Source of the DNA: Dasypus novemcinctus
Taxonomy: Eukaryota; Chordata; Mammalia; Cingulata; Dasypodidae
Reading direction: 5' to 3'
Length of the DNA stretch: 64,000 nucleotides
NCBI RefSeq assembly: GCF_030445035.2
Contig: NC_080683.1
Location: forward strand, 22,347,528 to 22,411,527
How positions within the stretch are numbered: the first letter of the stretch is position 1; each line of letters starts with the position of its first letter. The translations under genes were made by a program, and so were the position numbers. The notes below the pieces were generated by a model. It was not told the DNA's origin and made no database searches. It saw only the letters and a program-made list of their open reading frames with translations. Positions 12,650 to 25,300 of the stretch are shown piece by piece.

Positions 12650-12860
12650 ACTAATGGAATGTTAATTGCTTATGTATATCATTCAATTTCCCCAAATATC
12701 CTCCATGAGTTATACATAGTATTTACACTCATTTTACAGATGAGGAAGGTGAAATCTGTAATGTTAAGTAACTTGAACAATGTCACAAAACTGGTAAGTA
12801 GCAGACAAAGCCAGAGTTCAGAATGACAGTATATGTGACTCCAAAGCTCATGGCATATTA
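12650..12860 (-). mobile_element. MIR SINE, antisense
   Basis: The core reads CATTTTACAGATGAGGAAGG, AAGTAACTTGAACAATGTCACA, GTAAGTAGCAGACAAAGCCAG and GTGACTCCAAAGCTCATGGC. These are the reverse-complement landmarks of the ancient mammalian MIR element in correct order. Confidence 0.85.
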
Positions 12861-13732
12861 TCTCATATATTACCTTTCAGGTAATATGAAAGTTCTAGAG
12901 AGTTATCCTCCTGATCACCTTTTCTTCATACCTGTTTTATTAAGCCATCTTACAATGCTTTTTTAGAATGATGTACTTTAACAAATATGGTTAAAATGTT
13001 CTTCTTCTAAAGAACATAAACCAAGTTCTTCCCTATCAAAAAAATAATTTTAGTTCTAGTCTCACTGAAGTTTTTGAATAACAGATATTTATCAAAATTC
13101 TTAAGTCATCCTTAAATTTTTTTCTGCCAGGCTAATTCTGCTCATAGTTTTTGTTTTTTTTTTTTTACCATTTCTTTTTGTCCTGTATTTTTCTGTGATG
13201 TCTTATTTTTATTGTTGCTTTTTAATTTTCTTATAATACTGAGCTTTCACAAAATATTATGTATTATCTCAGCAAAACAGTTTATGATGAGACATGGTGG
13301 TTGTCAGACAATGTGTTGAAGTTTCCAAGTTGCCCTCTTTTGTTCTTGGTCATAGGAATAGAAAACCCAAGGCTTAAAAAAAGAGGAGAAGGAAATGGAA
13401 AAAAAAGGAAAGAAAGAGGAAGGAAGAATTCATTCACCAATATTTGCTGAATTCCTACTACGAGCCAGACACTCTAAGATATGCCGTTATTTTATTTTAT
13501 CTAAAAAAGAACAAAACACAATTGAATATGACATGGCATCAATGATAAGGTGCAGCATAATTTCAGAGATGTAAAAATGTCAAAAGAAGCTTATTATTCT
13601 ACAATATGCTAAATGGAGAATAAAGCAAGAAAGGTTGTAGTGAAAGATCTGTGAGCTATTTTAAATAAGATGATCTGACAAGTCTTCAGTTAGAGTTGTT
13701 TGGGGGCATATATTAAAAGTTTAGTTTGTCTA
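12861..13732. other. Gene-free intergenic stretch
   Basis: Contains a T-run near 13150 and a purine-rich patch (AAAAAAGGAAAGAAAGAGGA) near 13400. No gene or nameable repeat was found. Confidence 0.5.
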
Positions 13733-14660
13733 TGTGATGGTTAGGCTAATGTGTCAACTCAGTCATGTAATGGTGCCTTTTGTTTGGTCAAGCAAGTGCT
13801 GGGCTAATTGTAATACAAGAACATTTCATGAATTTTCATCATCTGTGAGTTGACTGCATAGGTGACTGGTTACATCTACAACCACCTGAGGAGACTGTCA
13901 TCAGCAATGAGTGAAGTCTCATCCAATTAAGTGAAGGCATTAAGAGGAGAAGTGATTTCAGCATTCAGAGAGAGAATCCCTATCTCTACTTCAGATAGCC
14001 GGCAACTCCTGGGAATTTCAAAGAGGACCTTTGTAGCAGTTTGATATGGTTATGAATTCCAAAAATAGATATTGGATTATGTTTGTAATCTAATCTGCAC
14101 CTGATCATGGTCGAGTTATGAATACAAGGGGGGGGAGGGGACTCACAGATAAAAGGCATGGCAAAGAACAGAGTTGTAGGCTTCTGATATTGGAGTTTTG
14201 ATGTTGGAGTTTGATGCCGAAGACGTAAGCTGGAACCCTGTGAAGTCAGCACACAGAGGAAAGAGAAGCCAGCCCAGGAAGAAAGGAACCTTGAACCCAA
14301 AGAAAACTAAGCCCCAGGAATGTAGGAACCCAGGAAACCTGAACCCTCACAGACACCGGCAGCCATCTTGCTCCAAATAGACTTGGTGAGGAAAGGAACT
14401 TGTGCTTTATGGCCTGGTATCTGTAGCTCCTATCCCAAATACATACCCTTTATAAAAACCAACCAATTTCTGGTATTTTGCATCAGCACCCCTTTGACTG
14501 ACTAATACAACCTTAGTCTGAGTTCCTGGCTTGCAGCCTGCCTTTTGGAATTCAGATTTAGGCATCCCCACGGTCAAGTGAGACAATTTTATAAAATCTC
14601 ATACTATTTAGAGGTATTTCCTGTCAGTTCTGTTTCCCTAGAGAACCCTGACTAATATAG
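13733..14660 (+). mobile_element. Older interspersed repeat split by a solo LTR
   Basis: It begins TGTGATGGTTAGGCTAATGTGTCAA and ends CCCTAGAGAACCCTGACTAATA, the two ends of a widespread mammalian repeat. The middle is interrupted at 14032-14509. A second copy with the same start is at 33.9 kb. I do not name the family. Confidence 0.65.
14032..14509 (+). mobile_element. Solo LTR (ERVL/MaLR-like) with 5-bp target duplication
   Basis: The 478-bp element runs from TGTAGCAGTTTGATATGG to GACTGACTAATACA (TG...CA) and is flanked on both sides by ACCTT (14027-14031 and 14510-14514). A five-base duplication is typical of ERVL and MaLR insertions. A relative is at 33.1-33.8 kb (shared TTTATAAAA..CCAA, TTTCTGGTA.TTTGCAT..GCACCCCTT). 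Confidence 0.85.
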
Positions 14661-16150
14661 GATAAATTCAGTTTAAAGTGCATATTAGGCACCCAAGTAG
14701 GGATGTCAAGTACACAGTTGGATATGTAAGTCTGGGGTTTAAGGTAATGATTTGACTATAGATAGAAAGTTTGGGTGTTGACCTATAAATGGCATTTGAA
14801 ACCATGAGATTGTATTATATACCATAGAGGTGAGTGGAGAATTAAAAGAGAAACAAGTTTTGTGACTCTAGCTTTAAGGTAGCCAGAGAAAAAAGGAGGA
14901 GCTGGTGACAGAACCAGCCACCAGTGAGGATGGGAAAAAACCAAAAGTGTGATTTTTTGAAGAGTCCTGAAGCCATATGAAGAAAGTATACTAAGGAGGG
15001 AGGGAGGAACAACTGTGTCAAATTCTGTTCATAACTCTCAAGATGAGGACAGAGAAGTAACCTATGGAGTTAGTATGTGGAGTTCATTAGTGACTTTGGC
15101 AAGGGCAGTTTTGATAAAGTGGTGAAGGTAAGTGCCTAATTGGGGTCGATTTAAAAGAGAATGGATGATATTTTTGAGGACTTTTATTATAAAGGTGAGC
15201 AAATAAAGGAGTGGCAAGCAAGAAGGAAAAGCAGATTCAAAAGAAGTGTTTTTAAGACTTGAAAAATAGCATGTTTTTAGGCATATTGGCAAAGGTTCCT
15301 TAGGGAGGAAAAATTACCACTGCAGCAGAGTGTGGAGAACTGATAGACTGTTGTCTTTTGGTAGGGAAGAGGGGCTGGGATCTGGTCTTTTAAACAGAAG
15401 CACAGATATTTCAGCAGAAAGGGAGAATATATGGGTGCAATGCTGGTCCTTGGGTGGTAAATTTCTTCAGTGAGTTAGGAAGCCATGGTGATGGGGGAAA
15501 TTAGGGGTTTGGGGAAGGAAGAGCTGATGTGGAGTAGTTCTATAGAAGAGTGAGAAAAAGGCTATTAAAGCTGGTCTAAAGAATCCAAGGAGGAGTTCAT
15601 GAGTTTGAGATTATGGAGGTGTTTCAAATGTTCATAATAACATGATCTGGTTTTGACTTTAAAAATGAAAGACTGAAACTGGGGGGAGAATTAGATCATT
15701 GGAAGAGGACAGTTCAAGGAGAGTACAGCCATCTTGTTGGAAGTATCATCCATGTATTTAACTGCTAAGAATTAAAATAGGTTTAGTTTTTTAAGGATAA
15801 TAAGTCAATTGGTAAAAGAAAGTAGAGAAATAAGTGGTATTGACCTGGGATGGAAGATGACAGGAAAAATGAAAGATTAAGGATGGTGTAATTTGGTGTC
15901 TTGTCTATATTTGGGTATTCTTAGGAGATAGGTAGGGAGAATGGGCTAGAAGCAACATTGCAGGGTTGGAAGGAGGTTAGTGATCAACAAAGAGGACAAA
16001 CACCCCACCTCTCAGACCAGAAACATGAAGGCTGTGGGATTAGAACAGAACATAAATTTCAATTAGAGGAAGAAGGTGAAGAGAGTATGCAGAGAATACT
16101 TAAGAACACCATGATTTTTACTCTTTTTAAGGCCATTTACTTTTGCCTAC
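14661..16150 (+). repeat. Decayed interspersed repeat-like stretch
   Basis: Phrases such as AACTGTGTCAAATTCTG and TTCATTAGTGACTTTGGCAAGGGCAGTTTTGAT resemble a common old mammalian repeat whose name I cannot assign. No gene is visible; the 68-codon open frame at 15958 has no family features. Confidence 0.4.
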
Positions 16151-17879
16151 TGGAAATATTGTAGAATTTTGTATTTGTCTTTGAGCTTCTTTAATTTCAC
16201 ACCTTTGTAAGAAGTTATGAGTTTTCCCCATGAAGCCCATTTGGGACTTTTGGGACTCTTTCGAAGTGAGCTCTTAAGTATTTCATTAATTCTTACAAAT
16301 TCTCAAAGATTAATTATGCAAATATTTACTATTCTCCCTGCTTTAATGCAACTTCTATTGTACAAATGTTGATACTTTTAATTTCATTCTCCCAACCTCT
16401 TCTAGCAAAGTGTCCTGGGTTGATCATCTCATTTTTAGTAGTACACATTGTTCTCATCAACTCATTTACTGAGTTCTTTAAACTATTGTCTTTCAGACCA
16501 GATATCTGCCTAGTCTTTCCTTATGATATCTTGATCCCATTTCATGCTTTCAATATCCTTTTATTTCTTTAAAAATATTTAATATACTTATGTGAATTCC
16601 TTTTCTTCCCAGGTCCATTAATTTTAGTTAGTTGTTTTGTTGTTGTTGCTTTAGGATAGTGTGCTAAGTTTAGTCTTTATTTTATAGGTTTCCTCTCCTC
16701 AAACACCCTAAATTTACCTAGTTTTTGTGTCTTTATTTATTTTAAATTCCTATTCCAGGAGAGTATTAGCTATTGTCTAATGATATGACTCTAGAATAAA
16801 GTGCTAAAGCATAGGTTTTAGTTTGTGTTGCTCCTGATCCTGTTAGAGACAGTTGCATGTTTGAATATAGAGGGTGGGAAGGGTGGATGTACCTCAGGAT
16901 CTTTTGAATTAAATCTCATCCTTTTTTCCAAAGCTGCTTTTATATAGAACTACCTTCTTCAGTTGGAATCATAGAACTGTAAGGTAAGAAGATAGGGGAA
17001 CTAGAGTACTCTCAATCAGATTGTTAATATTATCCACTCCCTAAGTCAACTCATCATACGCATAAACCTGCTATCATTCTATTATCTCATCTGGACTTGG
17101 GCTAGTATAATTCTTTTCCTGCACCCAAAAAAAGGAAGTGATGGTCCATGATTTTCCCAAGAACATTTTGGAATAAAGAAGGGAAAACCTACAAATTCTT
17201 GCCCATTTTTTCCAGTCCTTTTCCACTATTTAATGCCTATTTCGAGGCATTGAGACTCAACCTTGTTTTGTAGCCTCTGGGGATTGTCCTATTCCAAATA
17301 TGCCTAAGACCACCAGGGACAAACCTGTAATGCAAACAAGTCAAATTTATTGGCTTGTTGCAATGAGAAAGACCTCATACCAGAGGAACTTTGGGACCTT
17401 TCACAAAATAAAGGATACTTACTTTAGGATTTTGAGCAATGATTTAGGTAAAATTTAAATAAGACAGCATTTTATATGATAAAAGCAAAACAGGGCTGTA
17501 TGGAAAGGGGTCACTATCAGATGGGGACTATTAAGTAGAGCCAGAGTTACCTTTGCTTGATACTAGAAAATTAAAATGCATCCCCTTATCTGAGGCTTCG
17601 CAAATTTGTTGGAAATAAATCTGCTTGTCTGTGTGAAAATGGGATGTTTAATTCCTATTAAATAATTTCAAACCATAACATTTCTGATAGTCTAAGATTT
17701 TAGAGAATAAATCAGTACTCACTCTATGATGAGGGTTGTTATGACACTTCACAACTGCAGCATGTTCTTGGTAGGAGTAGAGTTTCCTATTGAATTTGCA
17801 GTTTGCTTTATATGTGCCACTTCTTGAGTGGCCAGGCAGATAGTATGTATTGATGTATTTATGTATTTATATTACATGC
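16151..17879. other. Gene-free intergenic stretch
   Basis: AT-rich with only short open frames. I recognise neither a gene nor a named repeat. Confidence 0.45.
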
Positions 17880-18266
17880 TATCTTTAAAAAACAAGTCTA
17901 TTGAAGTATAATTGATATATAATAAAGTGCACATATTTAAAGTGCACAATTTTATATATTTTTACATATATGTACATGTGAGAAACTATTCCCTTAGTCA
18001 AGATAGTGAACATATCCATTGCTCCCTTCCCCCCAAATTTCCTTGTGACTCTTTTTAATCCCTTCCTTCCATCCCACCACATACCTACTCTCTTTGGGTA
18101 ACTCCTGATCTGTTTTTTATCCCTATAGATTGGTAAATTGGTTTTCTTTTTCTAGAATTTTATGTAAATGGAATCATATAGGACATACTTTTTATGTCTG
18201 CCTTTTTCTATTAGCCTAATAATTTGGAGTTTCACCAATGTTGTTTGTTGTATCAATAGTTCATTC

Positions 18267-18685
18267 CTTTTTTTAAAATACACTAAATTTTTTTTTAAAA
18301 GATAGATTATATAAATGTTACATAAAAATGTAGGGGATTCCCATTTGCTCCACTCCCTACCCCTCCCACACTTTTCCACATTAACAACAACCTTCAATAG
18401 TGTGGTGCATTTGTTACAATTGATGAACACATATTGGAGCATTGCCACTAAGCATGGGTTATAGTTTACATTATTGTTTAAACTCTCTCCCACACAATTT
18501 TGTAAATTATGACATATATAATGGCCTGTATCTGTCATTGCAATGTTATTCAGGACAATTCCAATGTCCCCAAAATGCCCCCATATTACACATATTTTTC
18601 CCTCTCCCTCCACTCAGAACTGCTGGTGGCCACTGCTTCCAAATCAATGGTAAAGATTCTTCCATTGCTAAAATAACAATAAGTC
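18267..18685 (-). mobile_element. Truncated young-type L1 tail inserted in ancient L1
   Basis: The same 3'-end landmarks as the other tails (GGGGATTCCCATTTG, TTAGTGTGGTGCA-like, TTTAAACTCTCTCCCACA), antisense. Both sides carry TAGTTCATTC (18257-18266 and 18686-18695), a target-site duplication, so the boundaries are firm. Confidence 0.85.
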
Positions 18686-19191
18686 TAGTTCATTCTTTTT
18701 AATCCACTGTATGGCTATACCATAAGATTATCCAATCATCTGTGGATGGACATTTGAATAGTTTACAGAATTTGGCAATTGCAAATAAATTTGCTGTGGA
18801 TATTCATGTACAAGTCAGTGAACAAACATACATTGTTGCTTTTTTTCTCCCTCTTGGGTAAAAAGAAGGGAAAGGCTAATCATATGATAGGGTATATACC
18901 TTTTTAAGAATCTGCCAAACTCTTTACTGAAGTAGTTGTACAATTTTACATTTTCATGAGCAGTGTATGATAACTCCAGTTCCTCTAAATCCTTACCAAT
19001 ACCTGTACAATCTTTTTAATTTAACTAATGATATTGAACATCATTTTTATATTCTTATTTGCCATCTGTATGTACATCTACTTAAGTGAAGTCTCTATTT
19101 AAGTCTTTTGCCCGTTTTTAAAAATTGGATTGCTTGTTTTATCATTACTGAGTTTTGAGATTCATCATATATTCCTGATACAAGTACTTTT

Positions 19192-19625
19192 TAAAAAAAG
19201 AGTTTTGTAATATATATTTTTTATTTCTTTCCCCTCCCTCCACGCCCCCCCCCCCCGCCCCCAGTTGTCCGCTTTCTGTGTCCATTTGCTGTGTTCTTCT
19301 GTGTCTGCTTGTATTTTTGTCAGCGGCACCTGGAATCTGTGTTTCTTTTTGTTGCGTGATGTTGCTGTGTCAGCTCTGTGTGTGCCCCACTCCTGGGCAG
19401 GCTGCACTTTTTTCATGGGGGGCAGCTCTCCTTACGGGGCACACTCCTTGCACGTGGGGCTCCCCTATGTGGGGGGACACCCCTTTATGGCAGGGCACTC
19501 ATTGTGCACATCAGCACTGCTTGTGGGCCAGTTTCACCACATGGATCAGGAGGCCCTGGGTTTGAACCTTGGACCTCCCATGTGTTAAGTGGATGCTCTA
19601 TCCATTGAGCCAAATCCATTTCCCA
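19192..19625 (-). mobile_element. tRNA-derived SINE (DAS-like), antisense, with 14-bp target duplication
   Basis: Reversed SINE body with GGGTTTGAACC (B-box complement) near its right end and a T-rich/A-rich tail on the left. It is flanked by ATACAAGTACTTTT on both sides (19178-19191 and 19626-19639). A C-rich tract (about 19243-19260) lies near the tail end. Confidence 0.9.
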
Positions 19626-21540
19626 ATACAAGTACTTTTGCAGATATATGTTTTGGAAATATTATCTCTCCATCTGTGATTTCTCTTTTGTTCTCTTAAC
19701 AGTGTTTTTGGAAGGTGAAATATTTTTCATTTTCATGAAGTTCATCAATTTGTTCACAGATTGTATTTTTAGTTGTATATAAAAAAATCTTTGCTGAATT
19801 CTAAGTCACAAAGATTTTTCTGTTTTTTCTAAACATCGTGATTTTATTTTTTATATAGGTCTATGACCCATTTTGTTTTTTGTTTTTTTTTAATATAATG
19901 TGAAGTCTGTATGGAAGTTATTTTTTTGCATATGGATATCCAATTTTTCTTGCACCATTTGTTGAAAAGACTTCTTACTCCACCGAGTTGCCTCTGCACT
20001 GTTATAAAAAAATCAATGGTCTATAAATGTGTGTATTTCTGAGATCTCTATTCTTTTCCTTTCCTGTAGGTCTATCCTTACACCAACACTATACCATTTT
20101 GATTACTGTAGCTTTGTAAGTCTTGAACTAAAAAAATATCAGCCCTCCAATTTCTTTCATTTTTTAAAGTTGCTCTTGGCTATTCTAGACCCTTTGCATT
20201 TTCATATGAATTTCAGAATTGGCTTGTTGGGATTTGAATGGGGTTGAATTAATCAGATTAGGGAGAATTTACATCTTAACAAAGTTGAACCTATCATCTC
20301 AAGAGCATGAACTATCAATCCATTTATTTAGCACTTGTTCAACTTCTCTCTGCAATATTTTACTGCTTTCAACATACAGGCTTTTTATATTTAACCTTAA
20401 GTATTTCAAATTTTTTATATTGTTAGTGGTATTTTTAAAGTTTCAATTTCCAATTTGTACTGTTATAAAGTGCACTTGATTTTGTATATTGATCTTATCT
20501 TCAGCAAGATTGCACTTTATGGATGCTCATGTCTCTCCTATCTTCTGTTCATAAGGATAGTTTAACTTTTCTTTCTTATCTGATGCATTTGTCTTGCTTG
20601 ACTGCACTGGCAAGAGCATCCAGTACAATGTTGAATGGAAGTGATGAGACTGGGCATCCTTGCCTTGTTTCTGATCTTAGGGGGAAAGCATTCAGTCTTT
20701 CACTATTGAGTTTGATTTTCGCTATACATTTGTAATTTCTCTATCAAATTGAGATAGTTCTCATCTATTTTTAGTTTACTGAAAGTTTTATCAGGATTAG
20801 ACTTGGGTTTTGTCAAATGCTTTTTCTGCATCTATTGAGATGAACAAGTTTCTTTCTTCTTTGTCTGCTAATATGGTGAAACACTGAGTTTTGGATGTTA
20901 GATCAATTCTACACTCATTGGGATAAATCTCATTTGGTCAAAGTGTATTATCCTTTTACTGTATTGTTGGATTAATTTACTAAATTTTTGTTTAGAATTT
21001 TTTGATCTATGTTCATCACAGCTATAGGTTTTCTTTTGTAATGTCTTTGTTTGGTTTTGTTGTTAGGCTAAGGCTGGACTTAGAGAACGAGTTGAGAAAT
21101 ATTCTTTCCTCAGTTTCATGGAAGAGAGTGTGTAAAATTGGTGTTCATTCTTTAAATGTTGGTAGAATTTTCCAGTGAAAACATCTGGGCCTGGACATTT
21201 CTTTTTAGGAAACTCTTGAATGACAAATTCAACTTCTTTAATAGTTATCAAAAGACTCAGGTTATCTATTTCATCATGGAGGCATCAGTAGCCCGTGCTA
21301 ATTCACTGTTTGTCAGGCCAGATAGTGCCTATTTTTTATTCTCCCACTCTTGAATTGTTTTAGATTTTTAGTGTATGTTTCTTCATCCAAAAAATATGGG
21401 CCTGCTTCACCTTACTGTTATCAGTCTTAAATGTGATAAAAGACATAAATGCTAAAGCTCTCTAAAATATTTAATAGTCTCATTTGCTTTCTTGAATTTC
21501 TTGAAGGCTATTCTTTGTATTAATATATGTTGTAGGAAAA

Positions 21541-21553
21541 TCCCCCCCCCCCG
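21541..21553. repeat. Poly(C) run
   Basis: An uninterrupted run of about a dozen C bases, a simple repeat prone to length error. Confidence 0.8.
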
Positions 21554-21785
21554 GCCGTTTAATTTGGTCAATTAAACTAGTAGGAGATCAAAAGTGTTTA
21601 AAAGGAAAAAGTAAGTAAAAATAGAATTAATGCATTTTTTTAAATCAAATTTTAATTTAATAGGGAAATGTGATAAAAGATTTGTTTTATCAGTTATTTG
21701 TGTTAAGGGTCTAATGAGGTTTTTTTGTAAATACTATAGAAATATTGCACAAGATGCACATCCATGTAGTTGCTTAGACAAGTTC

Positions 21786-21791
21786 TTTATT
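21786..21791 (-). terminator. CRISP2: Candidate CRISP2 polyadenylation signal
   Basis: AATAAA lies on the minus strand about 475 bp after the CRISP2 stop, the first canonical signal I noticed downstream. It would give a 3' UTR of about 0.5 kb. It is only a hexamer match; no transcript evidence is available. Confidence 0.35.
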
Positions 21792-22264
21792 CTAAAAGCT
21801 GATTATATTTGTTCAAAGAGAGGGGGCATAGGACAAACAGATGCAAATCTTTGAATTCATTCTTCATATTAGTGAAAAATCATGTAGAAGGAGTGACAAA
21901 GATGTTTCAGTCTTTACCTTTTGATCATTTTGTTTCAGGAAACACAAATCTCAATTTTATTCCAGAGTTCTTCATTCTATGGTTATATAGCTTTCAAAAT
22001 CCTGAACTTGATTTAATGCATTAAATGTAAAATGCTTAATTCGTGTGAAAATCCAAAGTTGTTATCATAGACTATGCTACTTTAGTTAACCTAGAGAAAG
22101 ATTACTGTAAGGAAAAAGCAGATCCAGGACAAATGATTTGTTGCTATCTAAAAATCAAATTTGTTACTAGTATGACTAAATTTCCCTCCTCTTATGTATC
22201 AACTAAATCTAAGTAGATGATTGACCCTTGTCCACTTAGCCCTGCACAGTGCATGATGGTAATT

Positions 22265-22392
22265 TTAGAAAATTTTGTCTTCACAGTTGCAGGTAGCCTT
22301 GCACTTTTCTTTCAGTAATTCATGTTCACAGCCAGCTGTGGCCTTCAACTGCGCGCAGTTACTAAGGGCATCTTCATACTCGCAACTATTGG
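22265..22392 (-). CDS. CRISP2: CRISP2 last coding exon: ICR (ion-channel-regulatory) domain and stop
   Basis: Acceptor TGTTTTGTTACAG is followed by 128 bp ending with TAA at 22267-22265. It encodes [16 protein letters not shown], then [17 protein letters not shown] and ends NCEDKIF. Six cysteines, in the spacing of the family's ICR module, fold into three disulfides. The preceding exon base completes a Thr codon. No frameshift or early stop is present. Confidence 0.95.
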
Positions 22393-25300
22393 CTGTAACA
22401 AAACAGATTAGTCATCTCATTATCATTTTTCTCCATAGCAGCAAAACAAAATCCATAAATTAAAAGTTGGTAAGGGAGAGTAATATTGGACAAACAATTG
22501 AGCATCATTTTCACTATACAGCCATTTAAATTCTTGAGACATAAGAGGTATATTAGTTGAGTTCACTAATTAATTCATTATTTCTTTTTAAAATTTTGAA
22601 ATTGGTGATATGTTTCTAAAATTAATTGACCTATTTTCCTCCCAGGGCAAACAGAATAAAACAAATGTAATTAAATCTCAACACTCTTAGATTCCAATAT
22701 GGTAGCTACTAGCCACAAGTAGTTATTTTAAATAAACTCAAATTAAATGAAAAAATTGAGTTTCTAACTCTCACTAGCCACATTTCAAAGGTCACATGCA
22801 GATAGTGACCACTAATAAGACATTGTTGACAGAGAATATTGCCATCATCTCCCTCAATTCTTTTGTACAGCACTGCTCTAGACTCTAATGCCACCAGGCT
22901 TTCCTTATGGGATAAGTTATATTTATGGAAAGATATAGAGGTAATAACCAGGATAACATGCCCCATTTATACCTGGTGTTTCAACTTGGATATTCCTGCG
23001 GGACCCCCAACTCAAGAAATAGGAAACTACTGTCCCCATACCACCCAAAAGCCTGGTGGGTCTTGGATCTGGTCTCCCTGCATTCTTCCCCCAAGCTTGG
23101 TGAAATTGCACTCCTGATGATCAGTAATTTAAGCCAAGAGCTAGGTATCAACTGGAACTCTCCTTCCTCTTTATTTTCTTTTTCCTTCAGCACTTCAACA
23201 AGCACACATAACAGCCACCTAGCTGGCCTCCATCCAATTGTCTCTTCATACTACTGCCAAGAAGCTCTTTATTACCACAATTATCAACCTGTCACTCTTC
23301 TATTTAAAATCTTTCATCTGCTTGTTGCTAACTGGACAAAATCCAAGCTCCTTAAGTAACTATTTTTGGTTTTAGTTGATTTATAGCTATGATGTCATGT
23401 ATATTCTGAATTATGACTATACAATTCAGTCACAAAGAATGCCAACAAAAGTGGATGCAATTGAAAGGTAAAATCTTGGTAAATGGGTCACCTGCATTGT
23501 GCATAATGACTTTAGTAAAGAAACATAACTTTAGAAAACCAAAGCTATTTTTACTTCTATTCATGAAAACATTAGAAATGAGATATATGACATTTAATTT
23601 ATTCTCATGCTTTGTGGTAATTTATTTGCAGTTTCTGTGAGCTAACACTGTACACAAACTGTTTTCTGTCATTAAGAATGTACACTAATGGGGAGTGAAG
23701 GTGGCTCAGGTACTGGGCACCTCCCTTCCATATTGGAGGTCCCAGTTCAGCTCCCAGTGCCTCCTAAACAAACAAGGAAGATGAGCAGACACAGCAAGTG
23801 CAAACAACAAGGGGATGGGGAGAAATAATAAATAAAATAAATCTTAAAAAAAAAGAATGTGCACTAACACTGCTATCAACAAGAGATCATTTATTAAGGT
23901 AAATGTATGATTCTAATTCCTGTATGGGGAAAAGTGAGGCATTCAGCACGATGAAGTCATGCACAGAAGAAATGGTAATATTTTTTGTCCCTGTCCAATT
24001 GAGTCATAATGTGATTTCACACACTTAGATTTATCCATTTTTGATTTTTCAAATTACTACCTTTGGTCTAGTATTATTAACCTTGATAAAATAAACTATT
24101 CCACCAGAAATACATGTGTGTTAATATTATTGGACTCAGCATAGTCACAAAAAACTTGTTGATGTTTCATTCTGTTACATGGTATTACAGTTTTCATTAA
24201 AAATAACATAGGTCACTGAAGTGTGTAAAATATTTATTTAAGCACACAGTAGATGAGGCAACTTTTCTGTGTTTTGAATAAAGCAATTCCTTAAATTGGT
24301 TACTTTCAGGAGATTTCTTAATCCTTATTAAGGTAATAGAAACATTAAGTCTATTGTGATAAAAAGTTATCAGTTCAAACTTACTGCATAGTCCATTTTC
24401 ACAGTGATTGGGGCAACTGGCACAAGGTGTTCCTTTTTGGTAAGGAATATGCTTCTTATTCACAACATTACCCCTAAAATTTGGTATAAAAATGTCAAGA
24501 TTTTTAAATTTTTCTGCTTAATTTACATTACAAGTTAGCATCAGTCACCAAATATGCATATTTTTCAATGTTTTTAATTATGCCAAAAAACCAGAAAAGT
24601 TAAAATTCCCAATGTATAATTAAGATAACAAATCCAGAGCAAGTATGGTATATGTTGATCCACCTCTTTGACCATGTTATCACAGACTGAGCTCTGTGAA
24701 ATGAAATGGGATAAGTAGGGTATAAAGTTTTAAGAATGCATTTCAATATGGCAACACTTCTGTCTTCTGGTAGACTCAATCATACTGCTAAGACGGCCAT
24801 GCACTCCAAGGTGCTGGCTAAGGATAGAATATAGCCCCACCCCCCTCCAGGAAGACAGGAGAAGCTCCTGGGGTGGGGTGGGGGGCAAAGCATTATAGTA
24901 TGAAAAAATAATAATGTTACAATAAGATTTTATATTTGAAAGATGAAAAATACTATACCTTTCATAATGTGAACTGGAAAAGTCATGTTCCATGATATTT
25001 TTTTTTTTTTTGTTTCTAGATTGGGGTGGTGATTTTTTAGTATTGGTGGTGTGTTTACAGTGAGAACTTAGGAAGCTGTGTGCATTTCTAGAGATGGTAA
25101 TTGTGTGTGAGAGGGTGTTATGTTTACCAAAACGGGAATATTAGTTTAAAAACAGTTTTGATAAACACCAATATCGAGAATGTGTTGGTTTTACAGTGAC
25201 TAGCTTGCATTTCATTGATGATTATTATCCTATTGGTCATTTTTCATCCTAAAATACAAAGGTGTCCAAATCTCAACAATGCCAAATGGACCAACGCAAT

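Larger units (their letters stand above)
17880..21430 (-). mobile_element. Ancient L1 3' half, antisense, interrupted twice
   Basis: Reverse-complement L1 landmarks appear in order: AAGTATAATTGATATATAATAAA, GGAATCATATAGGACATACTTTT, AAGTCTTTTGCCCGTTTTT, TTTTTTGCATATGGATATCCAA..CACCATTTGTTGAAAAGAC, and a decayed ORF2 piece at 21.06-21.25 kb whose translation has PGPDVFTGKFYQ. Younger elements sit at 18267-18685 and 19192-19625. It fills the gap downstream of CRISP2. Confidence 0.85.

Noticed and set aside
11136-17879. Exons of a neighbour such as RHAG, which lies beyond CRISP2 in other mammals
   Set aside because: No multi-pass membrane protein exon is visible; the gene would lie outside the window.
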